A program made the position numbers and the translations under genes. From positions 372,001-436,000 of the forward strand of contig NZ_BMSV01000004.1 of NCBI RefSeq assembly GCF_014649335.1: DNA of 64,000 nt, in the 5' to 3' direction. The notes under the pieces are model-generated. The model worked only from the letters and a program-made list of their open reading frames with translations, searched no databases and was not told the DNA's origin. This document shows positions 50,241-59,979 of this stretch, one piece after another. Numbering within the stretch: position 1 is the first letter of the stretch; every line of letters starts with the position of its first letter. This DNA is from Streptomyces roseolilacinus (lineage in GTDB: Bacteria > Actinomycetota > Actinomycetes > Streptomycetales > Streptomycetaceae).

Positions 50241-50377
50241 GACCCGGGCACCCATACGCCCCCAGTCCCCGTAGGCGGCCCCGCGAGAGCAGCCCGCGTA
50301 GGCGCAGCCGTCCGGCCCGGTACGCCCGTGCGCCCCGTCGGCAGGGCCGGCGGGGCGCGCGGGGAGGGGGGCCGTGC

Positions 50378-52648
50378 TCAGGCGGCGGCCTTGAAGCCGC
50401 GCAGGCGCAGGCTGTTGCCGACGACGAACACCGACGAGAACGCCATGGCCGCGCCCGCGATCATCGGGTTCAGGAAGCCCGCGGCCGCCAGCGGCAGGGC
50501 CGCCACGTTGTAGGCGAACGCCCAGAACAGGTTCCCCCTGATCGTGGCGAGGGTCCGCCGCGACAGGCGGATCGCGTCGGCCGCGGCGCGCAGGTCGCCC
50601 CGTACGAGCGTCAGGTCGCCCGCCTCGATGGCCGCGTCCGTGCCGGTGCCCATCGCGAGCCCCAGGTCGGCCTGGGCGAGGGCGGCCGCGTCGTTGACGC
50701 CGTCCCCGACCATGGCGACGGTGCGGCCCTCGGCCTGGAGGCGCTTGACGACGTCGACCTTGTCCTCGGGCATGACCTCCGCGATGACGTGCCCGGCGTC
50801 GATGCCGACCTCGGCGGCCACGGCCCGCGCGACGGCCTGGTTGTCGCCGGTGAGCAGCACCGGCGTGAGGCCCAGGGCGCGCAGCCGGCGGACGGCCTCC
50901 GCGCTGGTCTCCTTCACCGCGTCCGCGACCTCCAGGACCGCGCGGGCCTCACCGTCCCAGGCGACGAGGACGGCGGTGCGGCCGGCCGCCTCGGCGGCGT
51001 CCCGCGCCGCGGCGAGCGGCGCGGGCAGGGCGACGGAGGCCTGCGCGAGCAGCTTCTCCCGCCCCACGAGGACGGTGCGCCCCTCGACGACGCCCCGGAC
51101 GCCGAGGCCGGGGACGTTCGCGAAGTCCTCGGGTACGGCCAGGTCGCCCACCTTGTCGGCCGCTCCGGCCGCGACGGCGCGGGCCACGGGGTGCTCGGAG
51201 GCGTTCTCCAGGGCGCCGGCGAGGCGCAGCGCCTCCGCCTCGTCCGTCGCCCCGGTGGTGCGCACCGCGAGGAGGGTCATGCGGCCGGTGGTGACGGTGC
51301 CGGTCTTGTCGAGGACGACGGTGTCGGCCTTGCGGGTGTTCTCCAGGACCTCGGGGCCCTTGATGAGGACGCCGAGCTGGGCGCCCCGGCCCGTACCGAC
51401 CATGAGGGCGGTGGGCGTGGCGAGGCCGAGGGCGCACGGGCAGGCGATGATCAGGACGGCGACGGCGGCGGTGAACGCGGCGGTCATCCCGGCACCCGAC
51501 AGCAGCCAGCCGGCGAGCGTCGCCAGGGCCAGGACGATGACGACGGGGACGAAGACGGCGGAGATCCGGTCCGCGAGGCGCTGCGCCGCCGCCTTGCCGT
51601 TCTGGGCGTCCTCGACGAGCTTCGCCATGCGGGCGAGCTGGGTGTCGGCGCCGACGCGGGTGGCCTCGACGACGAGGCGGCCCCCGGCGTTGAGGGTGGC
51701 TCCGGTGACGGCGTCGCCCACCGCGACCTCGACGGGCACGGACTCGCCGGTCAGCATGGACGCGTCGACGGCGGAGGCACCCTCCACGACGGTGCCGTCC
51801 GTGGCGATCTTCTCGCCGGGCCGCACGAGGAACCGGTCGCCCACCCGCAGCTCCGCCGTGGGCACGCGCACCTCGCGGCCGCCGCGCAGCACGGTGACCT
51901 CCTTGGCGCCCAGCTCCATGAGCGCCCTCAGCGCGGCGCCCGCCTTCCGCTTGGAGCGGGCCTCGAAGTACCGGCCGGCGAGGATGAAGGTGGTGACGCC
52001 TGCGGCGGCCTCCAGGTAGATGTTGGCGCTGCCGTCGCCGCGGGCGATGGTCAGCTCGAACGGGTGCCGCATGCCGTGCATGCCGGCCGTGCCGAAGAAC
52101 AGCGCCCACAGGGACCACAGGAACGCGGCGGCCGTGCCGACCGAGATCAGCGTGTCCATGGTCGCGGCGCCGTGCCGGAGGTTCGTCCAAGCGGCGCGGT
52201 GGAAGGGCCAGCCCGCGTGGACGACCACGGGCGCGGCGAGGGTGAGGGAGAGCCACTGCCAGTTGTCGAACTGGAGCGGCGGGATCATCGCCATGGCGAC
52301 GACGGGAACGGACAGGAAGAGGGCGATCAGGAGCCGCTGCCGCAGGTCGCGCAGCTCGTCGTGCTCCCCGGAGGACTCCGCCCCCGCCTCCGCATCCGCC
52401 TTCGCGGGGGGCGCGGGCGGCCGGGCGGTGTAGCCGGTGGCCTCGACGGTGGTGATGAGGTCCTGCACGGACACGTCGGCGTCCTTGTAGGTGACCTTCG
52501 CCCGCTCGGTGGCGTAGTTGACGGTGGCCTCGACGCCGTCCATGCGGTTGAGCTTCTTCTCGATGCGCGCGGCGCAGGAGGCGCAGGTCATGCCGCCGAT
52601 GGCGAGTTCCACCTCGGCGGTGCCGGGTGTGGTCGCGGGACCCTTCAT
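50378..52648 (-). CDS. copA: Copper-translocating P1B-type ATPase
   Basis: 756 aa. One N-terminal HMA domain '[16 protein letters not shown]' (CxxC). The TM ion site is '[16 protein letters not shown]' (CPC). '[14 protein letters not shown]' is the phosphorylation loop, with '[20 protein letters not shown]' and '[10 protein letters not shown]' (SEHP). It exports Cu(I) from the cytosol. No copZ or csoR gene is adjacent. Two CsoR-type boxes lie directly upstream, so copper induction is expected. The gene's 3' end is close to the repeat array. Confidence 0.95.
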   Translation of the reverse strand: MKGPATTPGTAEVELAIGGMTCASCAARIEKKLNRMDGVEATVNYATERAKVTYKDADVSVQDLITTVEATGYTARPPAPPAKADAEAGAESSGEHDELRDLRQRLLIALFLSVPVVAMAMIPPLQFDNWQWLSLTLAAPVVVHAGWPFHRAAWTNLRHGAATMDTLISVGTAAAFLWSLWALFFGTAGMHGMRHPFELTIARGDGSANIYLEAAAGVTTFILAGRYFEARSKRKAGAALRALMELGAKEVTVLRGGREVRVPTAELRVGDRFLVRPGEKIATDGTVVEGASAVDASMLTGESVPVEVAVGDAVTGATLNAGGRLVVEATRVGADTQLARMAKLVEDAQNGKAAAQRLADRISAVFVPVVIVLALATLAGWLLSGAGMTAAFTAAVAVLIIACPCALGLATPTALMVGTGRGAQLGVLIKGPEVLENTRKADTVVLDKTGTVTTGRMTLLAVRTTGATDEAEALRLAGALENASEHPVARAVAAGAADKVGDLAVPEDFANVPGLGVRGVVEGRTVLVGREKLLAQASVALPAPLAAARDAAEAAGRTAVLVAWDGEARAVLEVADAVKETSAEAVRRLRALGLTPVLLTGDNQAVARAVAAEVGIDAGHVIAEVMPEDKVDVVKRLQAEGRTVAMVGDGVNDAAALAQADLGLAMGTGTDAAIEAGDLTLVRGDLRAAADAIRLSRRTLATIRGNLFWAFAYNVAALPLAAAGFLNPMIAGAAMAFSSVFVVGNSLRLRGFKAAA

Positions 52649-52660
52649 CTCACTCCTCCA

Positions 52661-52711
52661 ATACCCAGGGGGGGTATACCAGGACCCCCAGTGTATACCC
52701 CCCTCGGGTAG
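52661..52711. promoter_or_regulatory. Two CsoR-like copper boxes
   Basis: TACCC, five bases, GGGTA occurs at 52662-52676 and again at 52696-52710, in the copA leader. Both fit the pseudo-palindromic CsoR consensus of actinobacteria. Tandem sites are common on copA promoters. The regulator gene lies elsewhere. Confidence 0.65.
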
Positions 52712-52747
52712 ACCGCGCCCTCCTGCGGACGCCGTCCACGCATTAGC

Positions 52748-52763
52748 ATTGGACTAGACCTGT
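52748..52763. promoter_or_regulatory. DasR-box-like element upstream of cutC
   Basis: ATTGGACTAGACCTGT matches the DasR core TGGTCTAGACCA at 10 of 12 positions, 25 bp before the cutC ATG. TTGGAC inside could also serve as -35. A second such box in the window is at 39649. Confidence 0.4.
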
Positions 52764-52788
52764 AGCCGTCTGTCGAGATTGGGGTCCG

Positions 52789-53502
52789 ATGAACAACCGT
52801 GTACTCCTGGAGGTGATCGCCCTCGACGCGGAGGACGCGATCGCGGCCCAGGCCGGAGGAGCGGACCGCCTGGAGCTGGTCACCGACATGGCCGCCGACG
52901 GCCTGACCCCGTCCCGCGAGACGTACGCCCGCGTCCGCGCCGCCGTGGACGTCCCGCTGCGCGTGATGCTGCGCCTCGCGGACGGCTTCACGGCGGGCGA
53001 CGTGGACGCGCTGGTGCGGGTCGCCGGGGAGCTGCGCTCCGAGGGCGCCGACGAGTTCGTGCTGGGCTTCCTCGACGCGGACGGCCACCCCGACCTCGTG
53101 ACGCTGGAGCGGGTCGTCGCGGAGCTGGACGGCTGCCGGTGGACGTTCCACCGCGCCATCGACCACTGCGCCGACCGGGACGCCCTGCGCAGACGGCTCG
53201 CGGGCCTCCCCGGCCTCGACACCTACCTGACGGCCGGCTCGGCCGCCGGCGTCGACACGGGCCTGCCGGTCCTGGCGGCGGAGTCGGCGCGGCAGGGCGA
53301 GACCGGGTACGACTCCCGGCTCCTCGTCGGCGGCGGCCTGCGCCTCGACCACGTGCCGGCCCTGCTGGCGGTGGGCGTCGACGCCTTCCACATCGGCGGC
53401 GCGGCCCGCGCGGCGGGCTGGGCCTCCCCCGTCGCCCGCGGCGCGGTCGGCGCGTGGCGGCGCACCCTGGACGGCGAGACGGCCATGGTCGCCGCCGTCT
53501 GA
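52789..53502 (+). CDS. cutC: CutC-family protein
   Basis: 237 aa TIM barrel. 'LEVIALDAEDAIAAQAGGADRLELV' opens it, 'LRVMLRLADGF' , 'FVLGFLDADGHPD', 'WTFHRAIDHCADRDA' and 'DAFHIGGAARA' are the CutC landmarks. The family was named for copper tolerance, though the role is disputed. Its divergence from copA supports a copper link, while the DasR-like box suggests an aminosugar link. An 8-bp hairpin terminator follows. Confidence 0.88.
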   Translation: MNNRVLLEVIALDAEDAIAAQAGGADRLELVTDMAADGLTPSRETYARVRAAVDVPLRVMLRLADGFTAGDVDALVRVAGELRSEGADEFVLGFLDADGHPDLVTLERVVAELDGCRWTFHRAIDHCADRDALRRRLAGLPGLDTYLTAGSAAGVDTGLPVLAAESARQGETGYDSRLLVGGGLRLDHVPALLAVGVDAFHIGGAARAAGWASPVARGAVGAWRRTLDGETAMVAAV

Positions 53503-53522
53503 CCCCCTGGTCCTCCCCGCCT

Positions 53523-53540
53523 CCCCCGGCGTGCCGGGGG
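53523..53540 (+). terminator. Terminator after cutC
   Basis: CCCCCGGC and GCCGGGGG around a 2-nt spacer, then CTTCC. The remaining gap to 53783 shows no supported gene. Confidence 0.55.
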
Positions 53541-53783
53541 CTTCCGCGACGAACCGGCGGTCACCCGGCCCAGCCGCGCCACGCCCGGCCCGGCCGGGCG
53601 GCGCGCCCTGCCGGGGCCGCCGGGACCGGGCCGGGGCACGTACGACATCGACGTCACGGCAGCCACCGGTACGAGCTCCGGTACGCGTCCGCACCGGACC
53701 ACGCCGACCACGCCCTCCGCGCTCGGCCGTGACCGCGCCGGGCGCCCCGCCGGCGCCCGGGACCGGCGGGTCCGGGCGGCCCC

Positions 53784-54293
53784 TCAGGCCCCCACGGACC
53801 CGTCGACGCCCTCGCGGAGGAAGTCCGCGTGCCCGTTGTGGCGGCCGTACTCCAGGAGCACGTGCACCATCACCATCCGCAGCGAGACCTCCCGGTCCCA
53901 CCGGGGCTGGTACCCCGTCACGTCCAGGGAAGGGGCCCGCCGTTCGACGCGGCGGGAGTTCTCGACCTCCGCCTCCCAGGCGGTGAACGCCTCCGCCCGG
54001 GTCGACGCGCTCGCGTCGTACGCCGCCTGGAAGTCGATCTCGTCGGACCAGACCATGGGCGCGTCGTTGTCCTCGAACACCCGGCGGAACCAGGCCCGTT
54101 CCACCTCCGCCAGGTGGCGCACCAGGCCGAGCAGCGACAGCGTCGACGGAGGCATCGACCGCTGTCGCAGCTCCTCGTCGGTGAGCCCCTCGCACTTCAT
54201 GGCGAGGGTCGCGCGGTGGTAGTCGAGGAAGGCCCGCAGGGTGTCGCGCTCGCCGCCCGCGACGGGCGGGGCGATCCGGTCGTCGGTGGCCAC
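53784..54293 (-). CDS. DinB/DUF664 family protein
   Basis: 169 aa from the GTG at 54293, which follows GAGGGGAG; an earlier GTG at 54326 lacks one. 'GLVRHLAEVERAWFRRVF' and 'VMVHVLLEYGRHNGHADFLRE' give the His triad of the four-helix bundle. The family includes bacillithiol/mycothiol-dependent enzymes. The operon context gives no substrate. Confidence 0.8.
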   Translation of the reverse strand: MATDDRIAPPVAGGERDTLRAFLDYHRATLAMKCEGLTDEELRQRSMPPSTLSLLGLVRHLAEVERAWFRRVFEDNDAPMVWSDEIDFQAAYDASASTRAEAFTAWEAEVENSRRVERRAPSLDVTGYQPRWDREVSLRMVMVHVLLEYGRHNGHADFLREGVDGSVGA

Positions 54294-54386
54294 TGCCGCT
54301 CCCCTCGTCCGCGTCCGTCCTCCCACGGAACCTACCCGCTCCCGCCGTCCCGGCGGGAGCCGCCCGCCGGACCCAGCGGCGCCCCC

Positions 54387-55343
54387 CTACCGGCGGCGGG
54401 CCCTCCAGAGCAGGTACGCCGCCGTCACCAGGGCCGCCGCGCGCAGGGTCCACGGCCAGGTCTCGCGCAGGGCCTGCGTCAGCGCCGGGCCGCCCGGCTC
54501 GATCCGCTCCCCCCAGCGGCCGCCCATGCGCCCCCACAGCCAGACCGCGGCGCCCGCCGCCACCGCGCCGGGCAGGCCCAGCACCCCCCACTTCGCCTGG
54601 TTCCTGCTCAGCCGGCGCGTCGCGTACGCCAGGAGCCAGCCCGCCGCCAGCGCGATCCAGGAACCGGTGAGGGTGCCCGCCACCAGCAGCGCCGCCGCGA
54701 GCAGCAGGACCGGGTCGCCGAGCCGCCGCGCGGGCGCGGCGGCGACCGGGACGGCGACGACCGGCGCGGGGGCCGCCCTCCGCCCGCGCAGGAGGCGCCG
54801 CACGAGGCCGGGGCCCGCACCGGCCGCCGGGGCCGGCGCCTTCGCGGAGTCCGACGCGGACCGCGCCGCCGGCCGGTCCGCGCGCCCCCGGCCCAGGAAC
54901 CGGCGCAGGCCCCGCCGGTCCGGCGGCGCGGCGGGCACCGGGGTCGGGTCCTGCGTCGGCTTCGGCGGCGCCAGCAGCTCCGGCACCTCCACCCCGCCCG
55001 TGAACCCGGGCACCACGCTCCACCAGTCCGGCTCCGGGCCCTCGTCCGGGCCCCGGGGCTCCGGCGGCTCCGGCGACTCCGCGGCGCGCTGGCCCGGCAC
55101 CGTCATCCCGCCGCCCTCCAGCGCCGACACCACCGCGTCCGGCGTGCCCAGCCCGGCCAGGATGCGGCGGACCCCGGCCGGGCTGTCCGCACCGCCACCG
55201 CCGCCCTCCCGCTGCCGGGCGATCTCGTCCCGCAGCGACGCCACCAGGCTCATCCGCGCCTTCGACGGCAGCTGCCGTTGCTGCGCCAGGTCCCCGACCC
55301 GGCTCAGGTAGTCGAAGACCAGCTGGTCGCTCTCGATCCCCAC
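54387..55343 (-). CDS. HAAS-like membrane protein
   Basis: 318 aa from GTG at 55343 (GGAGGG upstream). Residues ~5-75 ('FDYLSRVGDLAQQRQLPSK' to 'RILAGLGTPDAVVSAL') fit the HAAS domain found in envelope proteins next to PadR/ECF regulators. A Pro-rich low-complexity linker (~85-200) leads to four or five TM segments. It is divergent from the helicase-associated gene and shares a symmetric promoter with it. Function unknown. Confidence 0.65.
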   Translation of the reverse strand: MGIESDQLVFDYLSRVGDLAQQRQLPSKARMSLVASLRDEIARQREGGGGGADSPAGVRRILAGLGTPDAVVSALEGGGMTVPGQRAAESPEPPEPRGPDEGPEPDWWSVVPGFTGGVEVPELLAPPKPTQDPTPVPAAPPDRRGLRRFLGRGRADRPAARSASDSAKAPAPAAGAGPGLVRRLLRGRRAAPAPVVAVPVAAAPARRLGDPVLLLAAALLVAGTLTGSWIALAAGWLLAYATRRLSRNQAKWGVLGLPGAVAAGAAVWLWGRMGGRWGERIEPGGPALTQALRETWPWTLRAAALVTAAYLLWRARRR

Positions 55344-55384
55344 CGCGTGCCCTCCATGCCGCCCGTCGCCTGGCCGACGTCCCG

Positions 55385-55421
55385 ACGTTAGCGCCTGCGG
55401 CGGGCGGCATGGGGCTAACGT
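55385..55421. promoter_or_regulatory. Symmetric divergent promoter region
   Basis: ACGTTAGC (55385-55392) and GCTAACGT (55414-55421) form an 8-bp inverted repeat. Each holds TAACGT reading outward, a -10-like box for the two divergent genes. The plus-strand box lies 7 nt before ATG 55429, which suggests a leaderless mRNA. Confidence 0.5.
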
Positions 55422-55428
55422 GGTGCGG

Positions 55429-57891
55429 ATGGCGACCGGCGAGACCGAGCGGGAGGCGTACGTGCCCGAGGACCAAGGCGGCGCGGCGGCGCCCCGCACC
55501 CTCGCGGAGGCGCTGCGGGCCCGGGGCGACGAGGGGCTGGCGGCACTGCTGCGCGCCCGCCCCGACCTGCTGGCCCCCGTACCGAACGACCTGACGCAGC
55601 TCGCGACGCGGGCCGGCACGCGCGCGTCCGTCGTGCGCGCCCTGGAGCGGCTGGACCGGTTCACGCTCCAGACCGCCGAGGCGCTGGCCGTGGCACCCGA
55701 CCCGGCGCCGTACCCGGTGCTGCTCCGGCTCATGGCCGGCGACGCCGGCGACCCGGGCGTCGAGGCCGCCCTGCCGGACGCCGTCGCCGTCCTGCGCGAC
55801 CAGGCCCTGGTGTGGGGCGGCGACGACCGGCTGCGGCTGGTGCGCACCGCGCGCGAACTGCTCGTCCCGTCCCCGCAGCACCCCTCCCCCACCGGCCTCG
55901 GCCCGACCGTCGCGGAGGCCACCGCCGGGATGTCGCCGGGCCGGCTCCAGGAGATCCTCCAGGCCGTCGGGCTGCCCACCACCCACGACCCGGTGTCGGC
56001 CGTCGTCGCGCTGACCGGCCTGTTCACCGACCGCGCCCGGATGGACGCCCTCCTCGACCAGGCCCCGGCGGACGCCCTGGGCGTGCTGGACCGGCTCGTG
56101 TGGGGCCCGCCGTACGGCGAGGTGACCGCCAACCCCACCCCGCCGGTGCGCTGGCTCCGCGACCGCGGCCTGCTCCTGCCGACCACCGCCCGCACGGTGG
56201 CGCTGCCCCGAGAGGTGGCGCTGCACCTGCGGGCCGGGCGGGCGCACCGGACGCCGGAACCGGTGCCGCCGGCCGTCGGCCCGGCCCGCGAGTACCGCCC
56301 GCAGGTGGTGGACAGCACCGCGGCGGGCCAGGCGTACACGACGCTCGCCACCGCCGAGGAGCTGCTGAAGAAGTGGGACGAGGGCGGCCCCGCCGTCCTG
56401 CGCGCCGGCGGCCTGTCCGTCCGCGACCTGAAGCGGACCGCCGTCCTCCTCGACGTGGCCGAGCCGGTCGCCGCGTTCTGGCTGGAGCTGCTGTACGCGG
56501 CGGGGCTGCTCGCCTCGGACGGCGAGGCCGACGAGCGGTACGCGCCGACACCCGCGTACGACGAGTGGCTCGACCTGCCGGCCGCCCGCCGCTGGGCCCG
56601 CCTCGCCACCGCCTGGCTCACCGCGACCCGCACGTCCGGCCTGGTCGGCGGGCAGGACGCCAAGGGCCGCACCCTGTCCGCGCTCGGCCCCGACCTGGAC
56701 CGGGGCGCCGCCCCCGAGGTACGCCGCCGGGTGCTGGAACTGCTCGCCGCGCTGCCGCCGGGCGCCGCCCCGGAACCGGAGGACGTACTGGCCCGGCTCC
56801 GCTGGGAACGGCCCCTGCGCGGCGGCGCCGGCGCCGGCGCGGACCTGCGCGCCCGCCTCGCCACGTGGACGCTGGACGAGGCCGAACTGCTCGGCCTCAC
56901 CGGCCGGGGCGCCCTCTCCGGCCACGGCCGCGCCCTGCTGACCGGCCCCGGCGAGGACGCGGCCGTCGCGCTGCTGGCGCCGCTGCTGCCCGAGCCGGTC
57001 GACCACGTCCTGCTCCAGGCCGACCTGACCGCCGTCGCCCCCGGCCCGCTGCGCCGCCCGCTCGCCGACGCCCTGGCGGTCCTCGCGGACGTCGAGTCCA
57101 AGGGCGGCGCGACCGTGTACCGCTTCACGCCCGCCTCCGTCCGCCGCGCCCTCGACTCCGGGCGGTCCGCCGCCGACCTGCACGCCTTCCTCGCGGCGCA
57201 CTCCCGCACGCCCGTGCCGCAGCCGCTGGCCTACCTGATCGACGACGTGGCCCGCCGCCACGGCCACCTGCGGGTCGGCGGCGCCTCCTCGTACGTCCGC
57301 TGCGACGACGACGCCGTCCTCGGGGAGATCCTCGCCGACAAGCGGTCCGCTCCCCTGGGCCTGCGCCGCCTCGCCCCGACCGTCCTGGCCGCCCAGGCCG
57401 ACCCGGCGGCCCTGCTGGAGGGGCTGCGGTCCCTGGGGTTCGCGCCGGCCGCCGAGTCCGCCGAGGGCGACGTGCTGATCACCCGCGCCCACGCGCGCCG
57501 CACCCCGCCGCGGACCCCGCCCGCCCCCGTCCCGGACGGCCCGCCGGCGCCCGACGACACCCTGCTCAAAGCGGCCGTCCACGCCATCCGCGCCGGGGAC
57601 CTCGCCTCCACCGTGGCCCGCAAGGAACCGGAGGCGGCGGTCGCCCGCGCCGACGGTTCCCTGCCGCGCACCTCCGCCGCCGAGACCCTGGCCACCCTCC
57701 AGGCCGCCGTGCTCACCAACTCGGCGGTCTGGATCGGGTACGTCAACGCCGACGGCGCCGCCAGCCAGCGCGTCATCGCGCCGGTGCGCGTCGAGGGCGG
57801 GTACGTCACCGCCTACGACCACACGGCCGACGAGGTCCGCACCTACCCGCTGCACCGCGTCACCGGCGTCGCGGAGCTGGCGGAGGAGTGA
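55429..57891 (+). CDS. Helicase-associated (XPB-N-like) protein with C-terminal WYL domain
   Basis: 820 aa. The N-terminal half lacks Walker motifs but resembles the XPB/Ssl2 N-terminal damage-recognition region of helicase_C_3 proteins ('GGASSYVRCDDDAVLGEILA', 'LGLRRLAPTVLAAQADP', 'LLEGLRSLGFAPAAES'). The last ~70 aa are a WYL-like fold ('AVWIGYVNADGAASQRVIAP', 'YVTAYDHTADEVRTYPLHRV'). The next gene encodes the ATPase partner. Together they form an actinobacterial XPB-like repair pair whose substrate is not established. Confidence 0.82.
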   Translation: MATGETEREAYVPEDQGGAAAPRTLAEALRARGDEGLAALLRARPDLLAPVPNDLTQLATRAGTRASVVRALERLDRFTLQTAEALAVAPDPAPYPVLLRLMAGDAGDPGVEAALPDAVAVLRDQALVWGGDDRLRLVRTARELLVPSPQHPSPTGLGPTVAEATAGMSPGRLQEILQAVGLPTTHDPVSAVVALTGLFTDRARMDALLDQAPADALGVLDRLVWGPPYGEVTANPTPPVRWLRDRGLLLPTTARTVALPREVALHLRAGRAHRTPEPVPPAVGPAREYRPQVVDSTAAGQAYTTLATAEELLKKWDEGGPAVLRAGGLSVRDLKRTAVLLDVAEPVAAFWLELLYAAGLLASDGEADERYAPTPAYDEWLDLPAARRWARLATAWLTATRTSGLVGGQDAKGRTLSALGPDLDRGAAPEVRRRVLELLAALPPGAAPEPEDVLARLRWERPLRGGAGAGADLRARLATWTLDEAELLGLTGRGALSGHGRALLTGPGEDAAVALLAPLLPEPVDHVLLQADLTAVAPGPLRRPLADALAVLADVESKGGATVYRFTPASVRRALDSGRSAADLHAFLAAHSRTPVPQPLAYLIDDVARRHGHLRVGGASSYVRCDDDAVLGEILADKRSAPLGLRRLAPTVLAAQADPAALLEGLRSLGFAPAAESAEGDVLITRAHARRTPPRTPPAPVPDGPPAPDDTLLKAAVHAIRAGDLASTVARKEPEAAVARADGSLPRTSAAETLATLQAAVLTNSAVWIGYVNADGAASQRVIAPVRVEGGYVTAYDHTADEVRTYPLHRVTGVAELAEE

Positions 57892-58011
57892 GCCGGCCGC
57901 GCCCGCCCCACCCCTTTCCCGGCCCCGTCCCCGGGGCGGCTCCCGTTCCGGGGGCGATGCGGCAGACTGGAGAGCTGGCCGCGTCCCGGGGCCGTACGGA
58001 AAGGGTGAGGC

Positions 58012-59655
58012 GTGAACGGACCGCTGATCGTCCAGAGTGACAAGACGCTCCTGCTCGAAGTCGACCACGAGCGGGCCGACGCCTGCCGCCGCGCCATCGC
58101 CCCGTTCGCCGAGCTGGAGCGGGCGCCCGAGCACATCCACACGTACCGCGTGACCCCGCTCGGCCTGTGGAACGCGCGGGCCGCCGGGCACGACGCGGAG
58201 CAGGTCGTCGACGCGCTGGTGGAGTTCTCCCGGTACCCCGTGCCGCACGCGCTGCTCGTCGACGTCGCCGAGACGATGGCCCGGTACGGGCGGCTCACCC
58301 TCCACAAGCACCCCGTGCACGGGCTCGTCCTCGCCACCACCGACCGGCCCGTCCTGGAGGAGGTGCTCCGGTCGAAGCGGATCAAGCCGCTCGTCGGGGA
58401 GCGCATAGACCCGGACACGGTCGCCGTCCACCCCTCCGAGCGCGGCCAGATCAAGCAGACCCTCCTCAAGCTGGGCTGGCCCGCGGAGGACCTCGCCGGG
58501 TACGTCGACGGCGAGGCGCACCGCATCGACCTGGACGAGTCGGGCTGGGCGCTCCGCCCGTACCAGCAGCAGGCCGTCGAGGGGTTCTGGCACGGCGGCT
58601 CGGGCGTCGTGGTGCTGCCCTGCGGCGCGGGCAAGACCCTCGTCGGCGCCGGGGCCATGGCGAAGGCGAAGGCGACGACGTTGATCCTCGTCACCAACAC
58701 CGTCTCCGCCCGGCAGTGGAAGCACGAACTGGTCAAGCGGACCTCGCTCACCGAGGACGAGATCGGCGAGTACAGCGGCGCGCGCAAGGAGATCCGCCCG
58801 GTCACCATCGCCACGTACCAGGTGCTGACGACCCGGCGGAAGGGCGTCTACCCGCACCTGGAGCTGTTCGACTCCCGCGACTGGGGCCTCATCGTCTACG
58901 ACGAGGTGCACCTGCTGCCCGCGCCGGTCTTCAAGTTCACCGCCGACCTCCAGGCGCGGCGGCGGCTCGGCCTGACCGCGACGCTGGTGCGGGAGGACGG
59001 CCGCGAGTCGGACGTCTTCTCCCTGATCGGGCCGAAGCGGTTCGACGCGCCGTGGAAGGAGATCGAGGCGCAGGGGTACATCGCGCCGGCCGACTGCGTC
59101 GAGGTCCGCGTCGACCTGACCGAGTCGGAGCGGCTGGCGTACGCCACGGCGGAGGCCGAGGAGAAGTACCGGTTCTGCGCGACGACGGACACCAAGCGGC
59201 GGGTCACCGAGGCGATCGTCCGGAAGTTCGCGGGGCAGCAGATCCTCGTCATCGGGCAGTACATCGACCAGCTGGACGAGCTGGGCGAGCACCTCGGGGC
59301 GCCCGTCATCAAGGGCGAGACGCCGAACGCGCAGCGCGAGAAGCTGTTCGAGTCGTTCCGGAACGGGGAGATCAGCGTGCTGGTCGTCTCGAAGGTCGCG
59401 AACTTCTCCATCGACCTGCCGGAGGCGACGGTCGCGATCCAGGTGTCGGGCACGTTCGGTTCGCGGCAGGAGGAGGCGCAGCGGCTGGGGCGGGTGCTGC
59501 GCCCCAAGTCGGACGGCCACCAGGCGCACTTCTACTCGGTGGTCGCGCGGGACACGATCGACCAGGACTTCGCCGCGCACCGGCAGCGGTTCCTGGCGGA
59601 GCAGGGCTACGCGTACCGGATCATGGACGCGAGCGAACTGCTGAGCGAGGCCTGA
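58012..59655 (+). CDS. XPB/Ssl2-type DNA repair helicase
   Basis: 547 aa, GTG after AAAGGGTGAGGC. 'LRPYQQQAVEGFW' opens the SF2 core, Walker A is 'LPCGAGKTLVG', the box II is 'VYDEVHLLP' (DEVH), 'TATLVREDGRESDVF' carries the RED motif found in XPB, and 'GRVLRPKSDG' is motif VI. Residues ~1-90 are the N-terminal damage-recognition-like module. Archaeal and mycobacterial XPB homologues unwind 3'-5' and join nucleotide excision repair. It follows the helicase-associated gene by 120 bp. Confidence 0.93.
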   Translation: MNGPLIVQSDKTLLLEVDHERADACRRAIAPFAELERAPEHIHTYRVTPLGLWNARAAGHDAEQVVDALVEFSRYPVPHALLVDVAETMARYGRLTLHKHPVHGLVLATTDRPVLEEVLRSKRIKPLVGERIDPDTVAVHPSERGQIKQTLLKLGWPAEDLAGYVDGEAHRIDLDESGWALRPYQQQAVEGFWHGGSGVVVLPCGAGKTLVGAGAMAKAKATTLILVTNTVSARQWKHELVKRTSLTEDEIGEYSGARKEIRPVTIATYQVLTTRRKGVYPHLELFDSRDWGLIVYDEVHLLPAPVFKFTADLQARRRLGLTATLVREDGRESDVFSLIGPKRFDAPWKEIEAQGYIAPADCVEVRVDLTESERLAYATAEAEEKYRFCATTDTKRRVTEAIVRKFAGQQILVIGQYIDQLDELGEHLGAPVIKGETPNAQREKLFESFRNGEISVLVVSKVANFSIDLPEATVAIQVSGTFGSRQEEAQRLGRVLRPKSDGHQAHFYSVVARDTIDQDFAAHRQRFLAEQGYAYRIMDASELLSEA

Positions 59656-59709
59656 GCCCTCCGGCGCCGGCACGGGCGGCAGGGACGCCCGGCGTCCACC
59701 CGCCCCGTC

Positions 59710-59788
59710 GGCGTCCGGTACGGGCCCCGGGGGCGTCCGGTACGAACCGTGGAGGCGTCCGGCGTCCGGTCGCGCCAGCGGCGTCCGG
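59710..59788. repeat. Scattered GGCGTCCGG direct repeats
   Basis: The 9-mer occurs five times between 59710 and 59788, sometimes followed by TACG. It is in the gap after the XPB gene and just beyond the small minus-strand ORF. Confidence 0.45.
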
Positions 59789-59799
59789 CGCCCGCCGCG

Positions 59800-59979
59800 T
59801 CAGTGGCGCCTGACGCCCGCCGCGTCGGCGTCGTAGTCGCCGAGGACCGCGACGCCGAACGCCGCGGTCGCGAAGACCCGTACCGCGCGCAGCGCGCCGC
59901 CGAGCCGGGTCGAGGGCCGCTTCGCGGCGCCGGGCGCCTGCGGGGCGCGGGCCGTGGAGGTGAAGGTCGCTGTACTCAT
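59800..59979 (-). CDS. Small hypothetical protein, 59 aa
   Basis: ATG at 59979, TGA at 59800. A Ser/Thr/Ala-rich start leads to 'RAVRVFATAAFGVAVLGDYD' (short hydrophobic helix) and an Arg/His tail 'AAGVRRH'. Similar short proteins with a 'YDADAAGVRR'-like ending occur in Streptomyces. The ribosome site GGGGAC is weak. It is likely real but of unknown function. Confidence 0.5.
   Translation of the reverse strand: MSTATFTSTARAPQAPGAAKRPSTRLGGALRAVRVFATAAFGVAVLGDYDADAAGVRRH

Noticed and set aside
49648..50255. Protein-like frames with repeated 'LVEPKGRAGV' on the minus strand of the repeats
   Set aside because: They arise from the repeat units in both arrays, have no ribosome site and change frame between copies.
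52645..59673. A minus-strand open frame of more than 2300 codons
   Set aside because: It covers the strand opposite copA's divergent partner cutC and both helicase genes. Such frames are caused by high GC; composition is low complexity and the overlapped genes have clear motifs.
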